From positions 64,001-128,000 of IMG/VR virus record IMGVR_UViG_3300018055_000001: DNA of 64,000 nt, one strand, 5' to 3'. Positions 48,930 through 57,641 of the stretch are shown in pieces. The first letter of the stretch is position 1; each line of letters starts with the position of its first letter. The stretch is from a virus. The position numbers and the translations under genes are program-made. Below the pieces are notes generated by a model. The model made no database searches, was not told the origin of the DNA, and worked only from the letters and a program-made list of their open reading frames with translations.

Positions 48930-49353
48930 AGACACTTTGGCGGAGCTTCCCGGAATGGTGGCAAACGTTCAGGATGCGGTGGTAAAGTTTGCCAAGGTGG
49001 AGGACTACACCACGTTCGTGGCCGAGTACGCGATGGTTGACGGGGACATCATTGTCCATTTCTTCCCGCCTCGAGAACAGTTCGTCAGAGTGGAGGACGG
49101 GTTCAAGCTACTGGATGAGCACATGCTCCGTTGGCAGCGGGCATTCCCTCAAGTGTTGAGCCCAGTGGCGGAGAAGTTCTTTGCTGCCACGCTACCTGTG
49201 ATCATGGCGCAGTACGTGCCCGAGATGACCAGTTGGTACTTCAAGGCTGGCGGGTTTGCGAGGAGGCTTGATCCGGAGGCTTTTGTTCTTCGGTTTTTTT
49301 CGGTTCTTGACCAGGCACTCGACGTAGCCTACGGCCATTCCACTTCTTCTTAG
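48910..49353 (+). CDS. Hypothetical protein, 147 residues
   Basis: The ATG at 48910 overlaps the previous gene by 20 bases. A GTG at 48871 would overlap by 59. The product is helical with aromatic clusters (MTSWYFKAGGFARRL, FVLRFFSVLDQALDVAY). Its last 113 bases overlap the antisense gene at 49241. No family is recognised. Position suggests a packaging or head-neck role. Confidence 0.45.
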   Translation: MQTQVNKDTLAELPGMVANVQDAVVKFAKVEDYTTFVAEYAMVDGDIIVHFFPPREQFVRVEDGFKLLDEHMLRWQRAFPQVLSPVAEKFFAATLPVIMAQYVPEMTSWYFKAGGFARRLDPEAFVLRFFSVLDQALDVAYGHSTSS

Positions 49354-49639
49354 TTTTGGGTGGCGAGTACTCGGCTAGCATTTCGATGTAGCCACGCTTG
49401 TGGACGAGTCCAGTCACTTTCCAGTGGGATTTTCTTGCGTAGCTATGGATGTACTTGGCAGCAATTTTCCAAATAGATGGGTCGATCTTTTGAGCAAGTC
49501 GCAATGTAATCTTGAAACCCATCCCATCCGGGTTTACGGTTGCTTCATCACCCCAATGTCCATCTGCAGCTCTCTTGAGCGACCCCCACATGTTTTGAGT
49601 CAGTACCTGCGGGTTCTTGGTAGGTTCTGGGGGGAACAT
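49241..49639 (-). CDS. Small basic protein antisense to the terminase approach
   Basis: This 132-residue frame fills a gap with no plus-strand gene. It encodes a plausible folded protein (NPDGMGFKITLRLAQKIDPS, WKIAAKYIHSYARKSHWKV) with a long basic, Pro/Glu-rich C terminus. Its ATG lies one base from the terminase ATG on the other strand, and its 3' end overlaps the upstream plus gene by 113 bases. No good ribosome site is seen. It could be a chance ORF, but composition favours a real gene. Confidence 0.45.
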   Translation of the reverse strand: MFPPEPTKNPQVLTQNMWGSLKRAADGHWGDEATVNPDGMGFKITLRLAQKIDPSIWKIAAKYIHSYARKSHWKVTGLVHKRGYIEMLAEYSPPKTKKKWNGRRLRRVPGQEPKKTEEQKPPDQASSQTRQP

Positions 49640-49640
49640 A

Positions 49641-51473
49641 ATGGCCGCTGCTGAGGTTTATCCGGATGATCTTTCGGAGCATCCTGACGATACTGGGGTT
49701 GATGGTACCCCGTTATCTGAGGAGGAGCTACAGAAAATACAATTTGGCGGATACTGGGTACCAGAGGCTGAGAAGTACGAGGACTTTTTCGAGGATGAGT
49801 TTACCCCGAGCAGCGTCATCGAAGCCCCTCCGCAGATTCTTCCATCGAGGTTTACCGAGTACGCATTTCGCATGCCCACTCCTGATGGGTATGAGAATTT
49901 CTCGTTTGAAGGACGCCGGCATCTTCGTCAAATTTACGACACTCCGATCAAGCGTGTTCTGCTCATGTGCGGGCGCCAGGTGGAGAAGTCCACGCTACTC
50001 GGCAATCGATCTCTAAGTTATTGCTGCCTCATTCCGTCCTACAAGGTCTTGTACGTCAGCCCTTCGGCGACTCAGACCAAGACGTTCTCCAATGACCGTA
50101 TCAAGGAGCCTATTGAAACCAGCCCGGTGCTGCGGGCGTTCACGACGCACATGCTCTCGCAGAATATCTTCGAGAAGCAGTTCATCAATCGCTCGAAGAT
50201 TACGCTGCGCAACGCCTTTCTAAATGCTGACCGTGCCCGCGGTGTCCCTGCCCACATGTTGGACATCGACGAGCTGCAGAACATCCTGTCTGACAACATA
50301 CCTGTCATTGAGCAGTGTCTCTCCCATTCACCGGAGGAGATGAAGCGATACGTCTACTCTGGGACGCCGCTCACGCTGGACAATGTCATCGAGGAGTATT
50401 GGTCGAATCGCTCCACGCAGAACCAATGGGTTGTCCCTTGTGAATGTACTGGCGGTGAAGGTGGCCGCTTCTGGAACATTCTTGGGGAGAAGAACATCGG
50501 GCTGAAGCACCTCATCTGTGAGCGTTGCGGTAAGCAGATTCACCCGATGACCCCTGACGCGCAATGGGCCTGCTCTGTCGAGCATGATCCAGTGCACACT
50601 CCATTCGAAGGGTTTCGTATCCCGCAGCTCATGGTTCCATGGCTCGACTGGGATGAGCTCCTTTACAACTTCGAGCATTATGGGCGCAACAAGTTCTACA
50701 ACGAAGTGCTTGGTATCTCGTACGACACCGGGTTACGTCCTCTCACGAGTGCGCAGATTCGAAATTGTTGTAACGAGAACGTCTTCATGGCAGACGCCCA
50801 CAAGTACCAGGCAATGGGCTTTGGGCAGGAAATCTTTGCTGGAATCGACTGGGGCACAGGGGAGCACAGCTATACGGTGCTCAGCCTTGGCACATACATC
50901 GGCAGCAAGTTCAGGATCTTTTACATCCATCGCTTCGTGGGAGAGGACACAGAGCCTGAACGCCAGCTGCAGAAGATCGAGGAGATTTGCCGGGCTTACA
51001 ATGTTCGAATCATCGGGGCCGACTACGGTGGTGGCCACTACCCCAACGACTTCCTTGTGCGTCGTTTCGGCCGCGAGCGCGTCATGCGCTACCAGTACGC
51101 GGCACGCTTGTCCGCCAAGGTCCGCTGGGAGAGCAAGCTCCAGCGCTGGATAGCACACCGCACTGAGGTAATGAGCGCCATCTTCAACTCGATCAAGCGC
51201 GGCACTGTCTTTGAGTTTCCTCGTTGGAAAGAGTTCAAGGCCCCTTATGGCCAAGACATGTTGAACATTTTCAGCGAGTACAACGAGCGTATCCGCATGA
51301 TTCAGTACGGTCACACAGCAGGTAAAACCGACGACGGCTTTCACTCGATCTTGTATTGTTTCTTGGCCTCCATGATTACGAAGCCGCGCCCTGACGTTAT
51401 TGCCCCGAGCAAGGATGCCAACGCTGTGGGGAGTGTTTGGTCGTCGTATTCGGGCACAACCTACCAAGGGTGA
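49641..51473 (+). CDS. terL: Terminase large subunit
   Basis: This 610-residue packaging motor has an N-terminal ATPase with a P-loop in CGRQVEKST (110-118, K116-S117, with Glu where Gly is usual) and Walker B MLDIDELQ (D210-E211). A cysteine element (CECTGG and CERCGK) lies between the domains. The C-terminal RNase H-like nuclease has D403 in GIDWGTG, D461 in GADYGGG and D564-D565 in KTDDGFH. It cuts concatemeric DNA and drives it through the portal. The ATG at 49641 follows a G-rich ribosome site. The frame is open to a TTG at 49617. Confidence 0.9.
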   Translation: MAAAEVYPDDLSEHPDDTGVDGTPLSEEELQKIQFGGYWVPEAEKYEDFFEDEFTPSSVIEAPPQILPSRFTEYAFRMPTPDGYENFSFEGRRHLRQIYDTPIKRVLLMCGRQVEKSTLLGNRSLSYCCLIPSYKVLYVSPSATQTKTFSNDRIKEPIETSPVLRAFTTHMLSQNIFEKQFINRSKITLRNAFLNADRARGVPAHMLDIDELQNILSDNIPVIEQCLSHSPEEMKRYVYSGTPLTLDNVIEEYWSNRSTQNQWVVPCECTGGEGGRFWNILGEKNIGLKHLICERCGKQIHPMTPDAQWACSVEHDPVHTPFEGFRIPQLMVPWLDWDELLYNFEHYGRNKFYNEVLGISYDTGLRPLTSAQIRNCCNENVFMADAHKYQAMGFGQEIFAGIDWGTGEHSYTVLSLGTYIGSKFRIFYIHRFVGEDTEPERQLQKIEEICRAYNVRIIGADYGGGHYPNDFLVRRFGRERVMRYQYAARLSAKVRWESKLQRWIAHRTEVMSAIFNSIKRGTVFEFPRWKEFKAPYGQDMLNIFSEYNERIRMIQYGHTAGKTDDGFHSILYCFLASMITKPRPDVIAPSKDANAVGSVWSSYSGTTYQG

Positions 51474-51497
51474 TGGCATTTAGGGTAACTTTGGTGC

Positions 51498-51525
51498 TTG
51501 ACACCTAGGTAATATGCAGCATACT
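51498..51525 (+). promoter_or_regulatory. Sigma70-type promoter before the HNH gene
   Basis: TTGACA (51498-51503) and CATACT (51520-51525) are separated by 16 bases and lie just upstream of the ATG at 51533. The expected transcript start would be at or within a base or two of that ATG, so the mRNA would be leaderless or nearly so. Confidence 0.6.
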
Positions 51526-51532
51526 CGTCTGT

Positions 51533-52108
51533 ATGCAGGCTTGTGCTATTTGCCAAACGTCATTCAGCCCCACCAGTTCATCAAATGTGTGCTGCTCCAG
51601 GGGATGCTCCAAGGAACTGAACGGGGACTTTGTCAGTAGATTCTGGGCCAGGGTCAATAAAGATGGACCAATAGCCCCTGGCATGAAAACGCCATGCTGG
51701 CTCTGGACGGGTCGACTAGAGAGCAACGGGTATGCGCGGGTAAAGCGGCAGGATTCCAGAAACCAGGTGTCAGTGCATAGGGCAGCCTGGGAAATGAAGC
51801 ATGGTGAGGTGCCCGCTGGGATGTGCGTGCTGCATAGATGTGACGTTCGAAACTGTGTACGTCATCTGTTTTTGGGCACGCAGCGCGACAACATGCTGGA
51901 TATGCTGCGCAAGGGGCGAGCAAATAAGGCGAAGGGAAGTACCCATGGGATGTCCAAACTATCTGAGGAGCAAGTACTGCGTATTTTGAAGCTTCGTGGA
52001 AAGGGTATTTCGATTGCTGACTTGTCCTATGATTTTCGGGTGAGTTATATGCAGATAAAGAGAATTTGTAGCGGCGAGTGTTGGGCACATCTGCAAGTGG
52101 GTAGCTAA
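51533..52108 (+). CDS. HNH homing endonuclease (RFWSKVN family copy 5)
   Basis: This 191-residue protein differs from the other copies by an extra N-terminal zinc knuckle (CAICQTSFSPTSSSNVCCSR). It then has the family start RFWARVNKDGPIAPGMKTPC, the core HRAAWEMKHGEVPAGMCVLH and CDVRNCVRHLFLGTQRDN, and a C-terminal helix-turn-helix. It is the only plus-strand copy and lies downstream of the terminase gene under its own promoter. Confidence 0.85.
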   Translation: MQACAICQTSFSPTSSSNVCCSRGCSKELNGDFVSRFWARVNKDGPIAPGMKTPCWLWTGRLESNGYARVKRQDSRNQVSVHRAAWEMKHGEVPAGMCVLHRCDVRNCVRHLFLGTQRDNMLDMLRKGRANKAKGSTHGMSKLSEEQVLRILKLRGKGISIADLSYDFRVSYMQIKRICSGECWAHLQVGS

Positions 52109-52144
52109 GAAAACAAGGGGCATCCCAAGTTTCTTGTGGTTGCT

Positions 52145-52309
52145 TCAATTACTGTTGCCGCTGGCCTTGGCCATTAGTTGAAGTACGAATTCACCAACAT
52201 ACATTGCTGCTTCGTGTTGGTCGTTCAACACGACTACTCTTTCTTGAAAGCTTGCAACGTCACGTTGTACCGTATTGAGATTTTGTATTGCTTTCTTCAT
52301 TCCATTCAT
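52145..52309 (-). CDS. Small coiled-coil protein, 54 residues
   Basis: This short gene encodes MNGMKKAIQNLNTVQRDVAS followed by FQERVVVLNDQHEAAMYVGE, a helical protein with heptad spacing. The ATG at 52309 follows GGAAGGAG with nine bases of spacing. It lies after the MerR-like regulator gene on the same strand, in a region with no plus-strand gene. Confidence 0.6.
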   Translation of the reverse strand: MNGMKKAIQNLNTVQRDVASFQERVVVLNDQHEAAMYVGEFVLQLMAKASGNSN

Positions 52310-52355
52310 GAGCTTATGCTCCTTCCACCTTTCTTATCCCCGAAAGTCGGAGGTT

Positions 52356-53069
52356 TTAGTCGTTTGGCTCGAGGCTCACCGGGTATAATTGCGCGACCAC
52401 CGCGTTGGTGACTTCATCCTTAGTGAATGTCCTGCAGGCAGCGGTGTACCCACGCTTTCGCAGAACGTAGAAGTAAGCGACGCATCGTAGGTTCTTTCGC
52501 GCAGCATCCATGCAAGAGAACGCAAAGTCTGTATTGGGGTCAGTGGCGTTGACCCGACATAGCATCATCTCGTTTGCCAGCTGGAGGAAGAACTCCCAAG
52601 GGCTGTCGCCTGTGGTGTAGTGCTCGACCAATGCCAGGTAGGCTTCGTCGATTGAGTTCAGAGTGGCGGCCCATTCCATGATGGCGCCGGTCTTCCACGT
52701 GCGGAGATCTTCCCGTAGGGCTGCGCGCGTGCGCGCGTAGAGTGTGAAGATCGACTCTTCATCAGCGCCGGGACCCCTGTCATGGAGACCGAGCAGCTCG
52801 CAGATTTGGGACAGCTTGTCGTGTACAGATCTGGTAGAGGCTTGGGCCTGCATGGCCATGGCGGCGATGGACGGCATGTCGAGTCGACGCATGCGCAGTT
52901 CGACCAGGGCGTAGACCTCATCTTCTCGGAACTTGGCCTCCACCCGGTAGTCCGCCGTCTCGGCTGGGAAAATGAATCCCTTACTCACCATCCTCCAAAG
53001 GGTACGGCGAGAAATGCCCAGTATTACCGCGGCTTCTGAGTGAGTGAGGAGCTTGTCTTGCCTTCCCAT
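52356..53069 (-). CDS. MerR/excisionase-type HTH regulator
   Basis: This 237-residue protein has a winged helix-turn-helix near its start: LTHSEAAVILGISRRTLWRM then VSKGFIFPA, with the typical EAA-LG-S-T-W residues. A helical region and a cysteine-containing C-terminal domain follow. The ATG at 53069 places the HTH at residue 6. A longer frame would overlap the divergent gene. It is transcribed away from the virion gene at 53134, so it may control that promoter or its own. A role as late regulator is inference. Confidence 0.65.
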   Translation of the reverse strand: MGRQDKLLTHSEAAVILGISRRTLWRMVSKGFIFPAETADYRVEAKFREDEVYALVELRMRRLDMPSIAAMAMQAQASTRSVHDKLSQICELLGLHDRGPGADEESIFTLYARTRAALREDLRTWKTGAIMEWAATLNSIDEAYLALVEHYTTGDSPWEFFLQLANEMMLCRVNATDPNTDFAFSCMDAARKNLRCVAYFYVLRKRGYTAACRTFTKDEVTNAVVAQLYPVSLEPND

Positions 53070-53133
53070 GGGCTGAACCAACGTGCTACTTCTATGGAAC
53101 GATGTATTGTTGCTATGGAGAGAGGCCAACGCC

Positions 53134-54408
53134 ATGAATGACGCCCCCTTGCAGACCGTTCTTCAGCAACGTGATGCGCGCCCCGTTTCCGGAGAGCACC
53201 TCGAAGTTCTTGGTAAGAAGGCCGCTCAGGACTGGACACTGGGAAAGTACGCTTCGTTGAATGATGCCGTCGTGAACACCATCCGTGGGGAACAACTTTC
53301 TCCAGAGCAGGTGCGCCGCGTGGTTGAGTTCACCAACAGCGATGCCTACCTGCAAGAATTTCGTAAAGAGTCGAGTGGTCACAAGGTGGTGCATTTTGAT
53401 TGCGGGCCAGCTTCCCCAGCTCAGGTGCTTCAGGACTTGAACGATGGTGGCGGGGGTTCTCTGACAGATCGGGGAACGCTGGACTATTCAATGCCTCCAT
53501 CGATGGCGAAGCGAGCCTCAGTAGAGCGTGGCACAACTTCCATGGAGAAGACAGCGGCTGCTGAGGGTGAACTTCCTGAGTTGCCCAAGACTGCCTCGAG
53601 GTACGAGCAGCATTTGTGGGAAATGCTGGGCGGTGGACGTGAAACCCCCATGGCATTTGCCGAACCTCTGCGTCCTCTCATTGACTTGAGGTACAAACTG
53701 GCTGGCGCGCGCGACACGTTGAGTACTGATCTCGATGGACTCGAGGTGGACTACGCTGACGTGTGCAATCGGCTCTATGGCCAGGTGAAGCAGGCGTCTC
53801 TCGACGGGACCAGCCTAGGCGACATTGTGAACGCTTGGGCAACGGTCACGACTGATCCCGTGTACGTCAAGGTGGCATTCGGCATGCTGACTCCGCGGTT
53901 CCAGCGGGAGCGTCTGTTTGATTCTTTGGATTCCATTGGTGCTTCGCTCGAGAAGCGCGCGGCGCGCGGCGTGGTGAATCCCGAGCATGAGCTGGTGACG
54001 ACTTATGCCGAGTTCGTCGACACTCTCAACAAGTTGGCCTCTCTCAGAGCTGTGCGGGATGAGCTCAACGCCGGTGCTGAGACGACGGAGGCCTTGCTGA
54101 AGCAAGGGGGAGGTGTCCTTGGGGCAGCAAAAAAAGGCCTCTCCATGGCCAGCCGGGGTATTGACGCTGCGGCCAAACCTGTCGCTCACGTACTAGTTGG
54201 CGCCAAGGATGCCAAGAATGTCGCGCCCATGCTGGCGAGGGGTACCAAGGCTGTCGGGCTTATTGGTACGGGGTTAGCGGCGAATGCCGCCCTGCAGAAC
54301 GTGACAGATCGTCCCGCAGTGCAGACCACATTGCAACACGTCAAGTCGGTTGTGCCAGGCACGGCCGAGTATCAAAATCGTCGATACCGTAACATGACAG
54401 GGCAGTGA
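53134..54408 (+). CDS. Probable internal virion protein with K-x-A motifs
   Basis: This 424-residue protein carries AKRASV, EKTAAAEG, PKTASRY, VKQASL, EKRAAR and NKLASL. The C-terminal 100 residues are Ala/Gly-rich (GLIGTGLAANAALQN) and may be membrane-active. The ATG at 53134 was chosen because it follows GAGAGG and lies at a sensible distance from the divergent regulator. It begins the head-assembly operon running to the capsid gene. No enzyme motif is seen. Confidence 0.5.
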   Translation: MNDAPLQTVLQQRDARPVSGEHLEVLGKKAAQDWTLGKYASLNDAVVNTIRGEQLSPEQVRRVVEFTNSDAYLQEFRKESSGHKVVHFDCGPASPAQVLQDLNDGGGGSLTDRGTLDYSMPPSMAKRASVERGTTSMEKTAAAEGELPELPKTASRYEQHLWEMLGGGRETPMAFAEPLRPLIDLRYKLAGARDTLSTDLDGLEVDYADVCNRLYGQVKQASLDGTSLGDIVNAWATVTTDPVYVKVAFGMLTPRFQRERLFDSLDSIGASLEKRAARGVVNPEHELVTTYAEFVDTLNKLASLRAVRDELNAGAETTEALLKQGGGVLGAAKKGLSMASRGIDAAAKPVAHVLVGAKDAKNVAPMLARGTKAVGLIGTGLAANAALQNVTDRPAVQTTLQHVKSVVPGTAEYQNRRYRNMTGQ

Positions 54409-54410
54409 CC

Positions 54411-55004
54411 ATGACGAACCCAGTTGAAGAGTTCCTTCTCACGAAGCAGGCGTTGGGGATCAACTTGGGGGGCGTCAAGTCTGCGTTGACTTCCCCCACG
54501 GCGAAGCGCATTGGCGCTGGTGCACTGGGGGCCGTGGGTGCAGGCATTGGAGCCGCTGGCTTTGCTGGCGCCGTTGGTGCGACGGAGAAGCTGTACTTGG
54601 CTGCCACGAAGGCTCATGACTTCAGGCAGATGATGGCGGCCAACCCTGACCTTCATGGGCATCAGCAGGCAGATCCGGCAGGCTTCAATAGGATGTTTAC
54701 GTCGCTTCGAACCTTTGCCCCCGATTTCACACGCGAGCCGATGGTTGCAGGTGCCTACATGCGTAACGCCATGGAAGCCCCGGAGGATCAACGGGGCATG
54801 CTTGGAGTGCGCGCCATGGGTGAATTGAAGCAGCCTCGGCAGAACGCAGTTCCAGAAGCAGCTATGACTGGTTTTCATAAAGCGTTGGCTACGAAGCAGG
54901 AGGGCAAGAGGCCACTGCTCAGAGGTCAGCGTGAAGAGGTGTATGAGCCCGGAAATGAAGGGTCTGTTAGCCGGGTGAAGTACACTGAAAACCAGTACGA
55001 ATGA
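54411..55004 (+). CDS. Small virion protein with a glycine-zipper segment
   Basis: This 197-residue protein has one Gly/Ala-rich hydrophobic stretch at about 34-58 (RIGAGALGAVGAGIGAAGFA) and a polar remainder with repeated Arg, Gln and Glu. A GTG two codons upstream overlaps the previous stop as GTGA and is an alternative start. The N terminus has LLTKQALG, similar to the shared motif. It overlaps the protease gene by four bases. A membrane-active ejected protein or assembly factor is possible. Confidence 0.5.
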   Translation: MTNPVEEFLLTKQALGINLGGVKSALTSPTAKRIGAGALGAVGAGIGAAGFAGAVGATEKLYLAATKAHDFRQMMAANPDLHGHQQADPAGFNRMFTSLRTFAPDFTREPMVAGAYMRNAMEAPEDQRGMLGVRAMGELKQPRQNAVPEAAMTGFHKALATKQEGKRPLLRGQREEVYEPGNEGSVSRVKYTENQYE

Positions 55005-56767
55005 TCAAGGTCAGCTTATTTCAAGGCAGCGAGGAGTACGGTCCCGCAGCGATTCCATTATTTGGGGCCGCTGACTCGTACTTTGAAAAGACTGCATCCG
55101 CAAACCTGCTGCCCGAGGTTGCTAACTACATAGCGCAGCTTCAACCTCGAAACGACTCGCAGTATGTGCTTGTGAACGCCATGGGCGCAGGCGAGTACTA
55201 CGGATCGAATATCAACGGTGACCGATTCTCGGAGGCGGCGTTGGTGCACAGGCCTTCTAATTGGAGGGGTGTACCGATCATCGACAAAGTTCTTGGGTCC
55301 AAGTGGTCGTACGGATTTCCCACATTCTATCGAGCGCATGTGTTCCCCCATCATAGGAACAAGGATGCGACCAAGGCTTTGGGTCTCGTTGAGCTAGCTG
55401 CCTGGAACAATCACATGAAGCGAGTCGAGCTTGTGACTCGCCTCGACCAGAAGTTGTGTCGTCAGTTCGGCGGGGATGGCATTTGGGACAAGCTCAAGGC
55501 TGGGGATTACCCCGATGTGAGCATGGGCACCAAGGTGCCATTTGATACGTGCTCTATCACGCTGGACCGAGAGTTGTACTTGAAAGCGTGGGGGACTTAC
55601 GACCCCCAGCGGCACAAGAGCCCTGGTGAAGCCATCCTAGAGTTCCACAAAAAGCTCAAGGAACGTAACGGAATTGGCATCTGCGGGCTGAGCATTACGC
55701 GCAACGACTACTCCGGGTACGCGCGCACGATGATGAATCACATCCTCCCAGACGGGCGCAAGGTCTGGGTGGACAACGATTTTCCTTCGTTCTTTGATAT
55801 CAGCTTTGTGTTCATTGGCGCCGACAAGATTGCCAAAGCGATGCTGAAGATTGCCGACAGTGGCCGCGTGTACAGCATTGGTTCCGCTGAGTTGGCAGAG
55901 AAGCTGTCAGAGTACACAGGCATTTGGGTTCCAGGGCAACCACAGGAGAAGGTTGCTGCAGTAGCTACGTTCGACGATTTGCACGCTTGGGTGGAGAAAC
56001 AGTCTAAAGCCAAGGCGGCGATGACCAAGGACGTAGTCCCTAATCAGCTTGCTGGTAAAGCGGTGCCATTGCTAACGGAGCGCGAGCCGGATTTGCCCGA
56101 TGACGTGCAGCGGCTGCTTGGGTCTTCAGGGATTGACCAAGCATTGGCTACGTCGGCCGGATTGGGTATGGTGCTGCGTCCTCGGGAGTTTCAGCGGGTA
56201 ACACTCATCAGTATGGGTGAGGGTAATTTGGCAGATCAGCTGGAGTCCATGGGCCAAGTGTTCCCCAAGACTGATGAAAAGACCGATGTACCGATGGATT
56301 CGAGTTCTTTTAGCCCCGCATTGGCTCAAATTCTGGCCCCCTTGATGGCAGATCGCTCAGCGTTCGGACCCGTCATTGAGCACCGCGTGGTAATAATTGC
56401 TGGTACCCCACCTAGAACTTCAAAGCCAAGTACTTCCCATTCCTCGGAACTACTCCGTAAGATTGGGGCAGCCTACAACGGCTACCGAGAAAACCTCATG
56501 CAGTTTGTACCGAACGCACAAGACTTGATCGAGTCTTCGTTGTCGAGAAACGACAGCGCATTGCGTAAACTCGCCGGTGCTTCTGCTGAACAACTCTTTA
56601 CCCCATTGTCGTTTCAGTACCTGTCAGGTGCCTTCTTGGATGAAGTACCTGTTGGAACTCCAGGGCAAGCGGTGGTAAAGCTATCAAGCTACCAGGCTAC
56701 GGCCGGCGTGCAGAGGGCACTCCCCTTGGTGACCACGCGATTAGGAACAAGACAGCATTCCAATTAG
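55001..56767 (+). CDS. Prohead protease-like protein with long C-terminal extension
   Basis: This 588-residue protein starts with an N-terminal extension containing FEKTAS (28-33). A protease-like domain follows: VNAMGAGEYYGSNINGDRFS, then H113 in FYRAHVFPHHRN and S174 in YPDVSMGTKVPFDTC, the His and Ser expected of the herpesvirus/T4 gp21 type capsid protease fold. The last 300 residues are unassigned and may be removed or serve as scaffold. It precedes scaffold-like and capsid genes, the normal order. The catalytic third residue cannot be fixed by eye. Confidence 0.7.
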   Translation: MIKVSLFQGSEEYGPAAIPLFGAADSYFEKTASANLLPEVANYIAQLQPRNDSQYVLVNAMGAGEYYGSNINGDRFSEAALVHRPSNWRGVPIIDKVLGSKWSYGFPTFYRAHVFPHHRNKDATKALGLVELAAWNNHMKRVELVTRLDQKLCRQFGGDGIWDKLKAGDYPDVSMGTKVPFDTCSITLDRELYLKAWGTYDPQRHKSPGEAILEFHKKLKERNGIGICGLSITRNDYSGYARTMMNHILPDGRKVWVDNDFPSFFDISFVFIGADKIAKAMLKIADSGRVYSIGSAELAEKLSEYTGIWVPGQPQEKVAAVATFDDLHAWVEKQSKAKAAMTKDVVPNQLAGKAVPLLTEREPDLPDDVQRLLGSSGIDQALATSAGLGMVLRPREFQRVTLISMGEGNLADQLESMGQVFPKTDEKTDVPMDSSSFSPALAQILAPLMADRSAFGPVIEHRVVIIAGTPPRTSKPSTSHSSELLRKIGAAYNGYRENLMQFVPNAQDLIESSLSRNDSALRKLAGASAEQLFTPLSFQYLSGAFLDEVPVGTPGQAVVKLSSYQATAGVQRALPLVTTRLGTRQHSN

Positions 56768-56779
56768 GAGTCAACCAAC

Positions 56780-57592
56780 ATGTCGTCAATGAGCTCTCTA
56801 CTCGCAGATGTATTTCAAACCCCTACCGCCGCGGCACATTCTCAAGAAGACCTGATCAAGCAGGCCGACTATGAGTTCTTCGGGGCACTTTGCCGACGCG
56901 AAGGCATTGATGTCGCACATCTCGATGACGCCAAAGTCGAGAATCTCTTCAAGATCGCCATGGAAATCAAGACCGCTGAAGAGGGTAAGGGCGGACACGA
57001 AGCCGGAGAGACCAAGGCTGAGGAGAAGGCCGAGGAAGATCGCAAGAAGAAGGAAGCTGCTGCTCGTGCCGAATATCAGGAGAAGCGCGCCGCTGCTGTC
57101 AAGACTGCTGAAGCTGAAGCGATGGGTCGCATCATGGCCCATTCGTTTGTCGACGAGCTCGGTCTGATCAAGTCCGCCATGGATGACAAGGGTGGATTCC
57201 CGTTCGGCAAGAAAGAGGAGAAGGGCGAAGGCAAGGACGGCAAAGAGGGTAAGGACGGCAAGAAGGAAGAGGCCGGTGAGAAGGAAGCTTCTGTCGCTCG
57301 CGCCAATGCGCTCATTGCTGCTTTCGAGCAGGCAAAGACCGCCAGCGTCCCCGGTTCTACCAGCACCCCGACGTTCGATGAGTTCGCCGCGTGGCAAGCT
57401 ATCGATATGCTGAAGCATGCCGGCGTGGAGGAGAATCTTGCGTATGCGCGCGTCAATGCCGCGTACACATTGGGTCTACCTGAGAGTACGAAGATGGCTT
57501 CTGCTGCAAGCGAAGCCAAGGCCCTCGAATACCGCGCGCTCGAAATCTGTGACGCGGCAGGCTTCCAGGTGGATTGGAGCCAAGTACAATAA
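56780..57592 (+). CDS. Charged scaffold-like protein
   Basis: This 270-residue protein has a Lys/Glu-rich coiled region at about 68-115 (EEKAEEDRKKKEAAARAEYQ) and a Lys/Gly/Glu linker at 140-175 (GEGKDGKEGKDGKKEE). Shared-type motifs flank these: IKQADY, IKTAEE, VKTAEA, EKEASV, AKTASV and TKMASA. This composition and the place between protease and capsid genes are typical of scaffolding proteins cut during head maturation. The ATG follows TAGGAG. Confidence 0.6.
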   Translation: MSSMSSLLADVFQTPTAAAHSQEDLIKQADYEFFGALCRREGIDVAHLDDAKVENLFKIAMEIKTAEEGKGGHEAGETKAEEKAEEDRKKKEAAARAEYQEKRAAAVKTAEAEAMGRIMAHSFVDELGLIKSAMDDKGGFPFGKKEEKGEGKDGKEGKDGKKEEAGEKEASVARANALIAAFEQAKTASVPGSTSTPTFDEFAAWQAIDMLKHAGVEENLAYARVNAAYTLGLPESTKMASAASEAKALEYRALEICDAAGFQVDWSQVQ

Positions 57593-57598
57593 GGATGT

Positions 57599-57616
57599 CG
57601 CTCGCTTTTGCGAGCG
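57599..57616 (+). other. Short stem-loop between scaffold-like genes
   Basis: CGCTCGC (57599-57605) and GCGAGCG (57610-57616) pair around TTTT, eight bases after a stop codon. There is no T-run after it, so it is more likely an mRNA-processing or stabilising hairpin than a full terminator. Confidence 0.45.
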
Positions 57617-57641
57617 TGAGTTGAGACGGAATAGTTGAAAG

